Below, piece after piece: positions 1 to 8,905 of a stretch of 64,000 nt of DNA (position 1 is the first letter of the stretch; the number at the start of each line of letters is the position of its first letter). The DNA is taken from NCBI GenBank assembly GCA_028285685.1, contig JANQOR010000041.1, forward strand, positions 62,001 through 126,000. Reading direction: 5' to 3'. The DNA comes from Cyclobacteriaceae bacterium. Lineage in GTDB: Bacteria > Bacteroidota > Bacteroidia > Cytophagales > Cyclobacteriaceae. The position numbers were made by a program, and so were the translations under genes. Under the pieces are notes generated by a model. That model saw only the letters and a list, made by a program, of their open reading frames with translations. It did no database searches and had not been told where the DNA came from.

Positions 1-975
1 CTTTGGCATCCCAAACACGACGCTAGTACTTTCATTTTGGGCGATATTGTATGCGCCATGTTTTTTCATTTCAAGGAGTCCATTCGCTCCATCTTTTCCC
101 ATTCCGGTTAGCAAGACTCCAACTCCTCTTTCCGCAGCATAGCGAGCCACGGATTTAAACATGACATCTATAGAAGGCTTATGGTGATTAACTCTTGGAC
201 CATCCACGATTTGAACGTAAAAGTTGGGAGAACGGCCCTTGAGCATCATATGCCTGTTTCCCGGCGCAATCAAGGCCTGACCTGTGTACAAACGGTCTCC
301 ATCTTGCGCCTCCTTTACATTGATTTCACACTCCAAATCAAGGCGATCTGCGAATTGCTTTGTGAACATTTCAGGCATATGTTGCACAACCACTACAGCC
401 GGACAAAGCCTCGTAAGTCCTTTTAGTATCATTTTTAACGCCGTAGTGCCTCCGGTTGACGCTCCTATTGCAACAACGTCGCTGCTTGGGTTCTTTTCAT
501 AGTTTCGTTTAACCTCACGAAACTTTGCCTGTTCCTGAAACTTATTATTTGACAGTGACAGTTTGGATAGGTTTGCCTTAGCTGCGGACTTGATGATTCT
601 AATAAGGCTCTCCTTCTGCTCCAAGAGTTCCTCCTTCGTATTTATTTTAGGCTTAGCTAAAACCTCAACAGCACCGTATTCAAGTGCGGTGAGCGCCTCT
701 CTTGTCCCCTTTTGGGTCAAGGTGGAAATGACAACAACGGGTATTGGGTGCTGGGACATTAGTTTTTTCAAAAAAGTTATCCCATCCATTTTCGGCATTT
801 CAATGTCAAGCGTGATCACATCTGGTGCCATTTTCCGCAATTCCTTTACTGCCATATACGGGTCAATCGCTTCGCCAATAACCTCCAGATCGTCATCACT
901 GGCAAAGACCTCAGAAAGCGATTTCCTCACCAGAAGTGAGTCGTCCACAATCAATATTTTGATCTTCTTGCTCAA
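1..975 (-). CDS. cheB: CheB chemotaxis methylesterase/deamidase (3' end beyond window)
   Basis: Response-regulator methylesterase that removes methyl groups from receptor glutamates and so resets adaptation; it acts in the cytoplasm on the receptor array. The receiver domain shows the acidic pair D11-D12 and phosphosite D57 (LDIEMP). After a linker the catalytic domain shows GASTGG with the catalytic Ser near residue 172, a QHMP His motif and LLTGMGKDGA with the catalytic Asp. About 325 residues are visible, so only a few tens are missing off the left edge. No ATG fits: a stop lies two codons upstream. TTG at 973-975 overlaps the cheD stop as TTGA, so I take TTG as the start. It is the last visible gene of the chemosensory operon. 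Confidence 0.96.
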   Translation of the reverse strand, partial: MSKKIKILIVDDSLLVRKSLSEVFASDDDLEVIGEAIDPYMAVKELRKMAPDVITLDIEMPKMDGITFLKKLMSQHPIPVVVISTLTQKGTREALTALEYGAVEVLAKPKINTKEELLEQKESLIRIIKSAAKANLSKLSLSNNKFQEQAKFREVKRNYEKNPSSDVVAIGASTGGTTALKMILKGLTRLCPAVVVVQHMPEMFTKQFADRLDLECEINVKEAQDGDRLYTGQALIAPGNRHMMLKGRSPNFYVQIVDGPRVNHHKPSIDVMFKSVARYAAERGVGVLLTGMGKDGANGLLEMKKHGAYNIAQNESTSVVFGMPK

Positions 976-1460
976 ATCTTATGCCTTAGATTGTGTGTTT
1001 GCTGTATGTATCTCATATGAACACTTCCTGTCGTCGTATCGAAAATGATCTTTCTCCCCTGGACGCCGCCCGTGCTTTCGGCAACCAACTTTATATTTTC
1101 ATTGTTCAGGATCCGTTTAGCAGTCTCCGCATTCCTCTCTCCAACATTCATAGTTAGATTGACCAGGTTAGCCCCGCCGAACATCTTGGCTTCAATGTTG
1201 TCCGCATTGGCTCCTTTCCTTTTCATTTCTGCCAGTAACTTTTCCATTGCCACATTCCCGTATTTTGCAGAAGCGAGTCCTTCGCCATTCCAAAGTGGGA
1301 GCATGAAATGATTGATTCCGCCAATCTTCTTCTTGATGTCAAAAAGGCAAATAGATATGCAGGAGCCTAACACAGTTGTGATCAAGCATGGCTCTACACT
1401 CACAAAAATATTTGATGGGTAGAGGTAGTATTTTTCTATCTGCACATCACTTTCTATCAA
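972..1460 (-). CDS. cheD: CheD chemoreceptor glutamine deamidase
   Basis: Deamidates specific glutamines of chemoreceptors to glutamate; in several bacteria it also partners with CheC, which is not seen here. The 162-residue protein has the family's catalytic Cys in LGSC (C34) and His in GGINHFMLP (H51), followed by the conserved MFGGANL region. The start is TTG at 1458-1460, overlapping the stop of the upstream kinase-like gene as TTGA. A GTG five codons further in is the alternative. Its place between a kinase-like gene and cheB supports the call. Confidence 0.95.
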   Translation of the reverse strand: MIESDVQIEKYYLYPSNIFVSVEPCLITTVLGSCISICLFDIKKKIGGINHFMLPLWNGEGLASAKYGNVAMEKLLAEMKRKGANADNIEAKMFGGANLVNLTMNVGERNAETAKRILNNENIKLVAESTGGVQGRKIIFDTTTGSVHMRYIQQTHNLRHKI

Positions 1461-2305
1461 AATATCTCGCCCTCTTGATTTTCGTTGGAAAACAAAATTT
1501 CGTCTTCTTGCAATTCGACACCTGTGGCTTCTCGTAATGGCAATTCAATCTCGAACTGAGTCCCTTCATTGAACACACTCTTCATATCAAGTGTACCGTC
1601 CAGAATGGAGACAAGCGAATGAACGATAGAAAGTCCGAGTCCGTGTCCGCCGAACTCTTTCCTTGTACCGGTATCCAGTTGTCTAAATCGATCGTAAATC
1701 TGCCCGAGGTTCTTCGTTTCAATTCCTACCCCAAAATCCTGTATATGGATGTGTAGCTTTGACTCTTCGTCATTGTGGGTTCGAATACGTATTTTGGAAC
1801 CATCATGACTGAACTTTATTGCATTGGATATCAGGTTAGCCATTATCACCTCGAGCTTCTCATGATCAGAACTAAATGAATCTTCCGCTTCCAAGATGAG
1901 TTCGAAATCGATATTCTTTTTCGTTGCAAGGTGGTGAAAAGAGTGAACAAGCTCTTCTATGAGGGCTCTTACATTAATATTGGCTATAATTGGAAAAGAC
2001 TGACCTGCTTCTATCTCGGCAGCATTGAAAATATTCCTGATTTGAAAGTTTAGCGCATACATCTCGGAATATACGAGCTCGGCATTTGTTGCAGTCTGCT
2101 CAATATCATCGGGAGACGAAGCGATTTGATTCACTAGCCCCAAGATGGATGTCATCGGATTGTTAATTTCATTTTTTATGTTAGACAGGAAATCACTTTT
2201 CAATTCCTCCGATTTCAGCAACTTGGCATTTACCACCTCTATCCGGCGCTCAAGCTTGGCGTTACGTTCTTCGAGTTCTTTGATCTTTTGTTTTATGTCT
2301 TCCAT
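1457..2305 (-). CDS. Histidine-kinase-like protein lacking the phosphoacceptor His
   Basis: 282 residues without membrane segments. An N-terminal coiled coil (about 1-35) leads into a HisKA-like helix and a well-preserved HATPase_c domain: N-box NLISNAIKFS, G1 DFGVGI, G2 GGHGLGLSIV. In the H-box, where kinases of this class read S-H-E-L-R-T-P, this protein reads K-N-E-I-N-N-P; the codon for residue 45 is AAT, so the phosphoacceptor His is Asn. By known family rules it cannot autophosphorylate at the usual site. It may act as an ATP-binding scaffold, a regulator of CheA or CheY, or a phosphatase; that is inference. ATG start, 8 bases after cheR, overlapping cheD. Confidence 0.85.
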   Translation of the reverse strand: MEDIKQKIKELEERNAKLERRIEVVNAKLLKSEELKSDFLSNIKNEINNPMTSILGLVNQIASSPDDIEQTATNAELVYSEMYALNFQIRNIFNAAEIEAGQSFPIIANINVRALIEELVHSFHHLATKKNIDFELILEAEDSFSSDHEKLEVIMANLISNAIKFSHDGSKIRIRTHNDEESKLHIHIQDFGVGIETKNLGQIYDRFRQLDTGTRKEFGGHGLGLSIVHSLVSILDGTLDMKSVFNEGTQFEIELPLREATGVELQEDEILFSNENQEGEIF

Positions 2306-2313
2306 TTTGGTGA

Positions 2314-3174
2314 TTATATTTTTTGGTAAACGGTTGGTTCAATTTGTCTTAGAGGCACGTTCTTACCTATGATCGACTCTGAATGTCCGAGGAAAAAGTA
2401 TCCGCCGGGCCTGAGCTTTTCACATAATCGATTAATAACCCTTTCCTGCAGATTCTTATCAAAATAGATTAGTACATTCCTGCAGAAGATAATGTCATAA
2501 TCATCGGCAACTTTGTATTTATTTTCTATCAGATTGAGTCGTTGAAATTCGACCTTAGAACGGATCGCAGGAATAAATCTGACAACTTTTTTTCTCGGGT
2601 CTTTGCTTTTCATTAGATACTTGTCCCGGATCATGATCGGGATGTCCCTGATTCGATCCTCTGGATAAATCGCCGTTACTGCAGTCTTGAGTTTCTCTAT
2701 CGAAATATCGGTGCCAAGGATGGAATAGTTGATTCGCGAGCGGTCCAAATGCACATTAAATTCTTCCAAAACCATCGCAATGGTGTATATCTCCTCACCA
2801 CTGGAAGCTGCTGCGCTCCATATCTTCAGCTTTTCTCTAGGGTTTTCACTGATAAATTGAGGAAGTAAAATTCCCGTCAAAAAATCGAAGTGGGATGATT
2901 CTCTAAAAAAGTCCGTTTTGTTGGTTGAGATCGCATCGATCATTTCCAACATTTCGTCCTTTCCTGCCTTGCTAAATACGAAATCTATGTACGCTGCAAA
3001 GGTCTTGATCCCTGTTTTCCGGAGGCGTTTCTGAAGTCTTCCCTCAACCATTGTCTTTTTGAAATCAGGAAGCTTTATGCCGTATTGGGACGTAATAAAC
3101 TCACTTATCTGTCGAAACTCTGCGGTGGACATTCGCTGTGGACTTTCAACAATATTTGAGATGACCTGTTCCAT
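2314..3174 (-). CDS. cheR: CheR chemoreceptor methyltransferase
   Basis: SAM-dependent methyltransferase that methylates receptor glutamates, opposing CheB. The 286-residue protein has the CheR N-terminal helical domain (about 15-75) with the basic GRLQKRLRK stretch, then the Rossmann domain: KIWSAAASSGEEIYTIAM for SAM binding, LGTDIS, and DIIFCRNVLIYFD, with GHSES near the C-terminus. The ATG at 3172-3174 shares one base with the stop of the receptor gene (TGATG); a TTG one codon upstream is less likely. There is no C-terminal TPR extension. Confidence 0.96.
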   Translation of the reverse strand: MEQVISNIVESPQRMSTAEFRQISEFITSQYGIKLPDFKKTMVEGRLQKRLRKTGIKTFAAYIDFVFSKAGKDEMLEMIDAISTNKTDFFRESSHFDFLTGILLPQFISENPREKLKIWSAAASSGEEIYTIAMVLEEFNVHLDRSRINYSILGTDISIEKLKTAVTAIYPEDRIRDIPIMIRDKYLMKSKDPRKKVVRFIPAIRSKVEFQRLNLIENKYKVADDYDIIFCRNVLIYFDKNLQERVINRLCEKLRPGGYFFLGHSESIIGKNVPLRQIEPTVYQKI

Positions 3175-4406
3175 CAAAATTTTTCAAATTCTGAATCCTG
3201 AACATCAGCCCCATCTCCAAGATCAATATCTATCCCCTCGCCACTAGCGGAGTCATTAATTTCGTTTTCGTCGATGGGGGTGAACGACTGAACTGAGTCC
3301 TGGGAAGTCGGGGCGATGTGCTCATCGGCTAGCGTAAAAAATGAAATTGCATCGCTGAGCACGTTTGCCTGGTTATTAAGCTCCTCTGAATTTGCTGCCA
3401 TTTCCTGCGCTACAGCTGCATTTTGTTGAACGACATTGTTAAGGTTTTGTATTGCGTTGTTGATCTGATCAGCACCGCTGTTTTGTTCAACGCTGGCACT
3501 CGATATCTGCATCACCAACTCAGAGGCCTTTTGTATCTCAGGAACAATGTTAGAGAGCACATCCATCGACGCTTGCGCAATCTCTATCCCAAGTAATGAT
3601 TCCTCATCGATTTCCTTAGCTGCTACCTGACTTCTTTCAGCTAATCTCCGAATTTCCGCTGCTACAACCGCGAATCCCTTGCCATGTTCTCCAGCCCGTG
3701 CGGCTTCTACAGCAGCGTTAAGTGCCAAAAGATTTGTTTGCCTTGCGATTTCGCCTATTATCGATATTTTGCTTGTGATGGTGTTCATTGAATCCAGTGT
3801 GCGTTTCACCATTTCGCTACTATCCGATAAGCTTGAAGCTCCCGACTTCGACAAGTTCTCGGTTTCTTTCGCGTTTGCTGTATTTTGTTCGATGTTTGCA
3901 GCCATTTCCTCCATCGATGAAGAGACTTCCTCCGCTGAACTAGCCTGATCCGAAGCCCCTTCTGACATCACTTGAGCTGATCTGCTTAGCTCCAGGCTGG
4001 CATTGGCAATACTTTCACTGCTGGTGACCACTGCAGAAACAATATCACGTAGCTTGTTGCTCATCATTTTCAGTTTTGCCAATAACTGACCAACCTGATC
4101 ATCAGTGGTGCTTTCAATATCAACATCCAGATTTCCATTTGAAATATTTGTGACCGCATTAAATGCCGCACCCAATGACTTTTTGAAATACCTGTAAACA
4201 GTGAAGAAAATGCCGGCTAGAAACAGAACCCCTATTACCAAGGATACAGATAGATACGTGGCATACTTTCTCGATTCTTCGATCGCTTCAGTGCCATCCT
4301 GGTCAAGAGCATCAATGAGCAAATACAATTGTACACCCATGGTGATAGCAATCATCCCAATAATGATGCTTAGCAGCGTAATCTTAGACTGTATGGTTAA
4401 GTTCAT
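3174..4406 (-). CDS. Methyl-accepting chemotaxis protein with minimal periplasmic loop
   Basis: 410-residue chemoreceptor. TM1 spans about residues 7-30 and TM2 about 47-72, leaving only some 17 residues outside the membrane, too few for a sensor domain. A HAMP region follows (about 73-125), then a long coiled-coil signalling domain with the conserved hairpin ([20 protein letters not shown]) that contacts CheA and CheW. The C-terminal tail is acidic and ends DSEFEKF, with no NWETF-like CheR tether. It is the only receptor seen here. It probably senses through the membrane, HAMP or a partner protein rather than by binding a periplasmic ligand; that is inference. Confidence 0.95.
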   Translation of the reverse strand: MNLTIQSKITLLSIIIGMIAITMGVQLYLLIDALDQDGTEAIEESRKYATYLSVSLVIGVLFLAGIFFTVYRYFKKSLGAAFNAVTNISNGNLDVDIESTTDDQVGQLLAKLKMMSNKLRDIVSAVVTSSESIANASLELSRSAQVMSEGASDQASSAEEVSSSMEEMAANIEQNTANAKETENLSKSGASSLSDSSEMVKRTLDSMNTITSKISIIGEIARQTNLLALNAAVEAARAGEHGKGFAVVAAEIRRLAERSQVAAKEIDEESLLGIEIAQASMDVLSNIVPEIQKASELVMQISSASVEQNSGADQINNAIQNLNNVVQQNAAVAQEMAANSEELNNQANVLSDAISFFTLADEHIAPTSQDSVQSFTPIDENEINDSASGEGIDIDLGDGADVQDSEFEKF

Positions 4407-4411
4407 CTTGT

Positions 4412-4942
4412 CTATTTTTCAGTCAACTCTTCCGATGACATAGTTTCGTTGGCCTCCTGCATGTACATCACATCTTGGATGCTAAAGACTTGATCAAGGT
4501 TCAAAAGCATAATGAATTCATCTTCTCTTCGGATCATTCCTCGAATAAAGTCTAACCTATACTTAGCTTCTATGCTGGGCGAAGGTTGAATTGCGGACTG
4601 AGGTACTTCGAGCACTTCGAGCACAGCATCCACCAGCGTGCCGATTTGCAATACTTCTCCTTCAACCTCAATCTCAATCACTACGATGCATGTATCTACG
4701 GTGAATTCGATGGACTCCAATCCGAATTTGACTTTGGTATCAATTAGCGGAAGGACTTTACCTCGTAGGTTGATAACGCCAGCCATGTAATCTGGAGACA
4801 GTGGGATACTGGTAATCCCAGGCACCTCCAATATCTCTATCACTTTTTTTACATCAACAGCGAAAAACTCATCATCCAGCTTAAATGATAAGTAAGACTC
4901 CATAACTTCATTGTCGTGCTCTTGTTCTTCTATGCTCCTCAT
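4412..4942 (-). CDS. cheW: CheW coupling protein
   Basis: Single CheW domain of 176 residues that bridges receptors to the CheA P5 domain. Visible family features are [15 protein letters not shown] at the start, [14 protein letters not shown], and the [18 protein letters not shown] segment. The ATG overlaps the cheA stop as ATGA, and the receptor gene follows five bases after its stop. The short acidic C-terminal tail is not notable. Confidence 0.96.
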   Translation of the reverse strand: MRSIEEQEHDNEVMESYLSFKLDDEFFAVDVKKVIEILEVPGITSIPLSPDYMAGVINLRGKVLPLIDTKVKFGLESIEFTVDTCIVVIEIEVEGEVLQIGTLVDAVLEVLEVPQSAIQPSPSIEAKYRLDFIRGMIRREDEFIMLLNLDQVFSIQDVMYMQEANETMSSEELTEK

Positions 4943-7005
4943 GCTGATTTTTTTTGTTTTACAATTTTTCGAGCTATAATCTTATAGGCATCCAGTACCA
5001 GGGCAATACTGCCGTCACCGAGAATGGTAGCTCCCGACACAAATTCCTGGTTTCTGTAATATTTTCCGACTGGTTTTAATACTGCCTGGTATTCTCCGAC
5101 TATGGAATCCACACAAACAGCAATTTTATTATCCTCGTTTTCGAGCAAAATGATACTCGCCTTTTCCGGAGGATTCTCATCCTTGATAAGAAACTCTTTT
5201 CTCAAATCCAGGTAGGGAATTTTATCTTCCTCTAGTGTTATTAATTCGTTGAAATCATTAGACAGCTCATCCCTTTTTATTTCATAACACTTCTTAATGT
5301 CGCCAAGCGGAACGACAAAGGATGTAGCTTCCACTTTAACAAGAAGCCCATCGATGACTGACAAAGTAAGTGGCAATCCCAAGACAATCTTAGTTCCCTG
5401 TCCGATCTTGGATTCGACTGTGATATCCCCTCGGATATCTAGAATGTTCTTCTTGACGACATCCATTCCAACACCCCGGCCCGAGATATCAGTAACGCTC
5501 TTAGCCATGCTAAAACCAGGCACGAATATCAAATCGTAAATTTCTCTCTCGCTCAGCTGATCATCTTTTGAAATGAGTCTGTTTGCGATGGCTTTTTCCC
5601 TGATTTTTTGGGCATCAATTCCTCTCCCATCATCTTCAATTTGTATGTAAACTTTTGCTCCTGAATAGTAGCTACTCAACTTGATGGTTCCTTTCTCCGG
5701 CTTTCCCATCTTAACTCGTTCTTCACGAGATTCAATTCCATGATCCAGACTATTGCGGATCAAATGCATTAGTGGATCTGCCAAGCTATCAATGATTTTC
5801 TTATCTAACTCCGTTTCGCCTCCCTCAGTAATAAACTTAACAGACTTACCCAGCTGAGTGGAGATGTCTCTAGTAACCCTGTTGAATCTGCGGAACAGAT
5901 TACTGATTTGGATGAGCGTCATCTCAAATGCAATATCACGGAGCTGCCGAGATAGTTTCTCTACATTATCTGCAATCGCATTTAGTGTGGGGTCAAAGTT
6001 ATTCTCTGCATAAAGAGACAGGCCTGCTTGAGTGGTCACCAGCTCGCTTACCTGATTCATCAACTCGTCCAGTTTGTCTGCAGACACCCTGATGCTGGTG
6101 ATGGCTTCTTCTTTGCCATGAGACTTTTGAAGTTTTTCCTCTTCCTGGCCATCGACTTCATCTTCATGTAGAGAATCTTCCGCACTTCTGGTCAAGGCCT
6201 CCGCTGGGACCGCTTTTACCAACTTCTTGAAGTCTTTAAGAGCAGGCAGTTTTGCGTTCAGGTCATTTGGAGGTAATTGAGATGTGAATTCAGACAGGCC
6301 AAGAAGATCCACATCCGAGATCTTCTCTATTACAATCTTGCTGGTTTCCTCAACAAAAATGAAAACATCCTTGATTGGGTTCACATCATCTTCAGTAGCC
6401 AGTATTACATTCCAAGAAGTATAACACTTCTTTGGATCGTAGCTCTTCGATTTTAATCTTTTGTCTATGGATGTATAAACCCGCGAGGGTCCAAGATCTT
6501 TCAATTCATCAATTAAAAGCAATGGATTGGTCCCATCAGAAAAAATAGCTTTGTCGGGTGTGAATGATATGAAATAGGTGCACTTGCTGTGATTTACTTC
6601 TTTCTTAGCCGGAGCAATCTCACCACTATAATCCTCCAGCAAGCCCAAAATCTCTGCGGTAAGTTTCTCGTGGTACTTGGCATCTATTGGGTCTGGGATA
6701 TCGGGTGCCTGAACTATCTTCTTTAAGTGATCCAGCGATTTGAAAGTGGCTTCTATTATCGGCTGACTTAGTTCAATTTCATGACCTCTTACCTGGTCGT
6801 AAATCGTCTCAAGGTTATGGACAAAATCAGCCACTTTGCTTGAACCATACATACTACTACTTCCCTTCAGTGTATGCATGGATCTAAAAACCTCAGCAAT
6901 CAACGAAGAGTCATCAGGTGACTTTTCCAGTAGTAGAAGGCTTTCCTCTATTTTGCTGAACAGGTCCTCAGCTTCTTCAAGATATACACTGTGCAGATTC
7001 TCCAT
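4939..7005 (-). CDS. cheA: CheA chemotaxis histidine kinase
   Basis: 688-residue class-II histidine kinase, the core of the array, passing phosphate to CheY and CheB. The N-terminal Hpt domain carries His44 in MHTLKGSS. A second region (about 140-235) looks like a docking domain, followed by an acidic linker. The P3 dimerisation helices start near SIRVSADKLDELMNQ. The P4 ATPase has HLIRNSLDHGIE, DDGRGID and GRGVGMDVV. The CheW-like P5 is at the C-terminus. It lies between cheY (TAATG, one shared base) and cheW (ATGA). All key residues are present, so this is the working kinase of the operon. Confidence 0.97.
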   Translation of the reverse strand: MENLHSVYLEEAEDLFSKIEESLLLLEKSPDDSSLIAEVFRSMHTLKGSSSMYGSSKVADFVHNLETIYDQVRGHEIELSQPIIEATFKSLDHLKKIVQAPDIPDPIDAKYHEKLTAEILGLLEDYSGEIAPAKKEVNHSKCTYFISFTPDKAIFSDGTNPLLLIDELKDLGPSRVYTSIDKRLKSKSYDPKKCYTSWNVILATEDDVNPIKDVFIFVEETSKIVIEKISDVDLLGLSEFTSQLPPNDLNAKLPALKDFKKLVKAVPAEALTRSAEDSLHEDEVDGQEEEKLQKSHGKEEAITSIRVSADKLDELMNQVSELVTTQAGLSLYAENNFDPTLNAIADNVEKLSRQLRDIAFEMTLIQISNLFRRFNRVTRDISTQLGKSVKFITEGGETELDKKIIDSLADPLMHLIRNSLDHGIESREERVKMGKPEKGTIKLSSYYSGAKVYIQIEDDGRGIDAQKIREKAIANRLISKDDQLSEREIYDLIFVPGFSMAKSVTDISGRGVGMDVVKKNILDIRGDITVESKIGQGTKIVLGLPLTLSVIDGLLVKVEATSFVVPLGDIKKCYEIKRDELSNDFNELITLEEDKIPYLDLRKEFLIKDENPPEKASIILLENEDNKIAVCVDSIVGEYQAVLKPVGKYYRNQEFVSGATILGDGSIALVLDAYKIIARKIVKQKKSA

Positions 7006-7376
7006 TACCCAATCACTTTCTTAACAATTCTTAGCAGCTTACCTTCTTCGAAAGGTTTTACCATCCAACCGGTGGCTCCCGCTTTTTTCCCTTCTAACTT
7101 CTTCTCAGCCTGAGATTCCGTTGTTAGCATGAGAATTGGAACGAATTTGTAGATATTGTCCTTTCTCACTTCCTTGATCAGATCAATTCCATCCATCTCG
7201 GGCATAAAAAGGTCAGTAATGATGAGTGAAACAGTATCATCAAAGTTTTTTAGAACATCTATGCCATCTTTTCCATTTATTCCTTTCAGCACATGATAGC
7301 CCGCATTCTCCAGGGAATTGCCAACCAACTCCCGGATACTTTCCGAATCGTCGACTATAAGAATATTTTTTTTCAT
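7005..7376 (-). CDS. cheY: CheY single-domain response regulator
   Basis: 123-residue receiver domain with D9-D10, phosphosite D55 (ITDLFMPEMDG), the Thr switch in LTTES and the conserved Lys in VKPF. There is no output domain, so it should signal by binding a target. Which motility machine it acts on is not shown in the window: no flagellar gene is present, and gliding or surface motility is the likelier target in this phylum (inference). It sits directly after the STAS gene, whose TAG abuts this ATG. Confidence 0.95.
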   Translation of the reverse strand: MKKNILIVDDSESIRELVGNSLENAGYHVLKGINGKDGIDVLKNFDDTVSLIITDLFMPEMDGIDLIKEVRKDNIYKFVPILMLTTESQAEKKLEGKKAGATGWMVKPFEEGKLLRIVKKVIG

Positions 7377-7976
7377 CTAAACAAGTTTTGGAATAAACAT
7401 AAATTCTTTGAATCCGGCATTTGTCACAACCTTTTTCAAATCTGATGGAAGATCTGAATCTACCGTGACCGTCTTCCCCTTCCTCGTTGGGTGATTTTGA
7501 AAATAATATAACATCTGCATGTGACAGAGATCCAGAGAGGTAACCTCTCTCTGAAAGAAGTCGATAAAATCATAGTCATCGAAAATCGGCTCGATCTGTG
7601 ACATAAATGCATCAACATTATTAATGTTAAGGTCTCCCTCTAGAAATACTTTGGTCTTCCTGATTTTTTTTCGTTTTGATGGCTCAAGTATCAATTTTGC
7701 ATTCCTCAGGTTTTGTTTGACCTCCTTCTTAATAGTTGCGCTTTTCTTCTCCACCCTTTGGTCTTTTGGAGGGCTTTTAACTCGCTTGTCATCCGTCTTT
7801 TGCTTTGATGTAGCTTTGATTGATTTGGTGACTTTCTCTTTTCTAAGAACCAGCTTGGTTGAGGCTTTTACTACAGGCTTAGCTTTTTTGCTCGATTTCT
7901 TTTTTTTGCTTGGCATCACTGAAACCTCTTTCTTCTTTTCTTGCTTCTTGCCCATATTTGTTCCCAATGCTGCCAT
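7377..7976 (-). CDS. STAS-domain protein with lysine-rich N-terminal tail
   Basis: 199 residues in two parts. Residues 1-108 are low-complexity and very rich in Lys, with runs such as KKQEKKK and KKKKSSKK, resembling a histone H1-like tail. Residues 109-199 fit a STAS fold: a FLEGDLNINNV strand-turn, then SLDLCHMQMLYYF, where STAS proteins carry their Ser/Thr phosphosite loop; here the position is Cys. It lies one base after the ParA-like gene and abuts cheY. Basic N-terminal tails on ParA partners are known to stimulate ParA ATPase activity, so a role as ParA partner and array adaptor is plausible but inferred. No enzymatic motif is visible. Confidence 0.75.
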   Translation of the reverse strand: MAALGTNMGKKQEKKKEVSVMPSKKKKSSKKAKPVVKASTKLVLRKEKVTKSIKATSKQKTDDKRVKSPPKDQRVEKKSATIKKEVKQNLRNAKLILEPSKRKKIRKTKVFLEGDLNINNVDAFMSQIEPIFDDYDFIDFFQREVTSLDLCHMQMLYYFQNHPTRKGKTVTVDSDLPSDLKKVVTNAGFKEFMFIPKLV

Positions 7977-7977
7977 C

Positions 7978-8727
7978 TTAACTTAATTTTTTCATTGTTC
8001 TTAAATACTCAGCACAAAACTTTAGATAATCCTTGGCGCTATTTGAGGATGGTGAGTAGCTGATGACTGATTCTCCAAACGATGGCGCCTCAGCGGCTTT
8101 CACGTTGGTTCTAATATCGCTCTTAAATAAGCTCACATCGAAATTTTGCTTAACATACTCTTTTATTTCTGAAGTTAGTTTTTTCCGACCATCTACTAAA
8201 ACCGGAAGAATACCTGCCACCTTAAGTTTTTTATTAAGCGAAGATTGGACCTCCTGAATTGTTTCCATGATCTGTTCGAGCCCTTGAATACTGAACACAT
8301 CCAATTGAATAGGAATGACAACATTATTTGAGGCACCCAGCGCATTGAGTGTTAAGTATGACAAAGACGGCGGACAATCTATTAGCACAAAATCATAACC
8401 TCGAATCTTTTTGAGCACATCTCTCAACAAGAATTCAGAAATCTTTGTCTTAGAGCCAAATTCCAATTTGCTTAGTCTCTGATCCGTGGGAGCTACATGA
8501 AACCCTTCTCTCTCAACGATTACTTCAGAGATCTTTTTTTTCCCCAGCAAAGCCTCACTGATTGAATAATCAAAGTCATTTATTCCCAGAGAATAAGATA
8601 GGTTGCCTTGCGGATCTAAATCAATAACCAAAACACTCTTCTTTTTTTTGGCCAGAGCGCTTGCCAAGTTTACAGCAGTAGTTGTCTTTCCAGTTCCTCC
8701 TTTTTGGTTAATTACACTGGTTATCAT
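7978..8727 (-). CDS. ParA/Soj-type P-loop ATPase at head of chemosensory operon
   Basis: 249-residue deviant-Walker ATPase: KGGTGKTT with the signature Lys9 and Lys14, DLDPQGN (Walker A'), and LIDCPPSL (Walker B). No ParB gene is adjacent. Orphan ParA-like proteins inside chemotaxis loci (ParC of Vibrio, PpfA of Rhodobacter) position chemoreceptor arrays, and that is the likely role here. It is the first gene of the operon, with 178 bases of non-coding DNA upstream. A chromosome-segregation role is less likely given its neighbours. Confidence 0.9.
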   Translation of the reverse strand: MITSVINQKGGTGKTTTAVNLASALAKKKKSVLVIDLDPQGNLSYSLGINDFDYSISEALLGKKKISEVIVEREGFHVAPTDQRLSKLEFGSKTKISEFLLRDVLKKIRGYDFVLIDCPPSLSYLTLNALGASNNVVIPIQLDVFSIQGLEQIMETIQEVQSSLNKKLKVAGILPVLVDGRKKLTSEIKEYVKQNFDVSLFKSDIRTNVKAAEAPSFGESVISYSPSSNSAKDYLKFCAEYLRTMKKLS

Positions 8728-8849
8728 AAGGTTGGTCTAAAGGTCATCGTGAATTTATAGTATCATATGATAAAATAAATTAAATATCGATCAATTCGAA
8801 ACCCTGTCACACAAAATGCAACTTAACTAAGATCAAGCCGCAAGCTATG

Positions 8850-8871
8850 TTTTGTACAGGTATTTTGTACC
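8850..8871. promoter_or_regulatory. Repeated TTTTGTAC motif upstream of the chemosensory operon
   Basis: In the 178-base gap between folC and the ParA gene, TTTTGTAC occurs at 8850-8857 and 8863-8870, 13 bases apart. The second copy lies inside the small palindrome GGTA-TTTTG-TACC. No convincing TTTG/TAnnTTTG promoter for the minus strand was found in the gap. It could be a regulator site, but this is only a pattern. Confidence 0.25.
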
Positions 8872-8905
8872 TATAATTACCACAATATTGATATATGAAA
8901 ATTGA

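Noticed and set aside
7624-7986. Phe/Leu-rich plus-strand frame opposite the STAS gene
   Set aside because: It is the complement of Lys codons in the lysine-rich tail, not a membrane protein.
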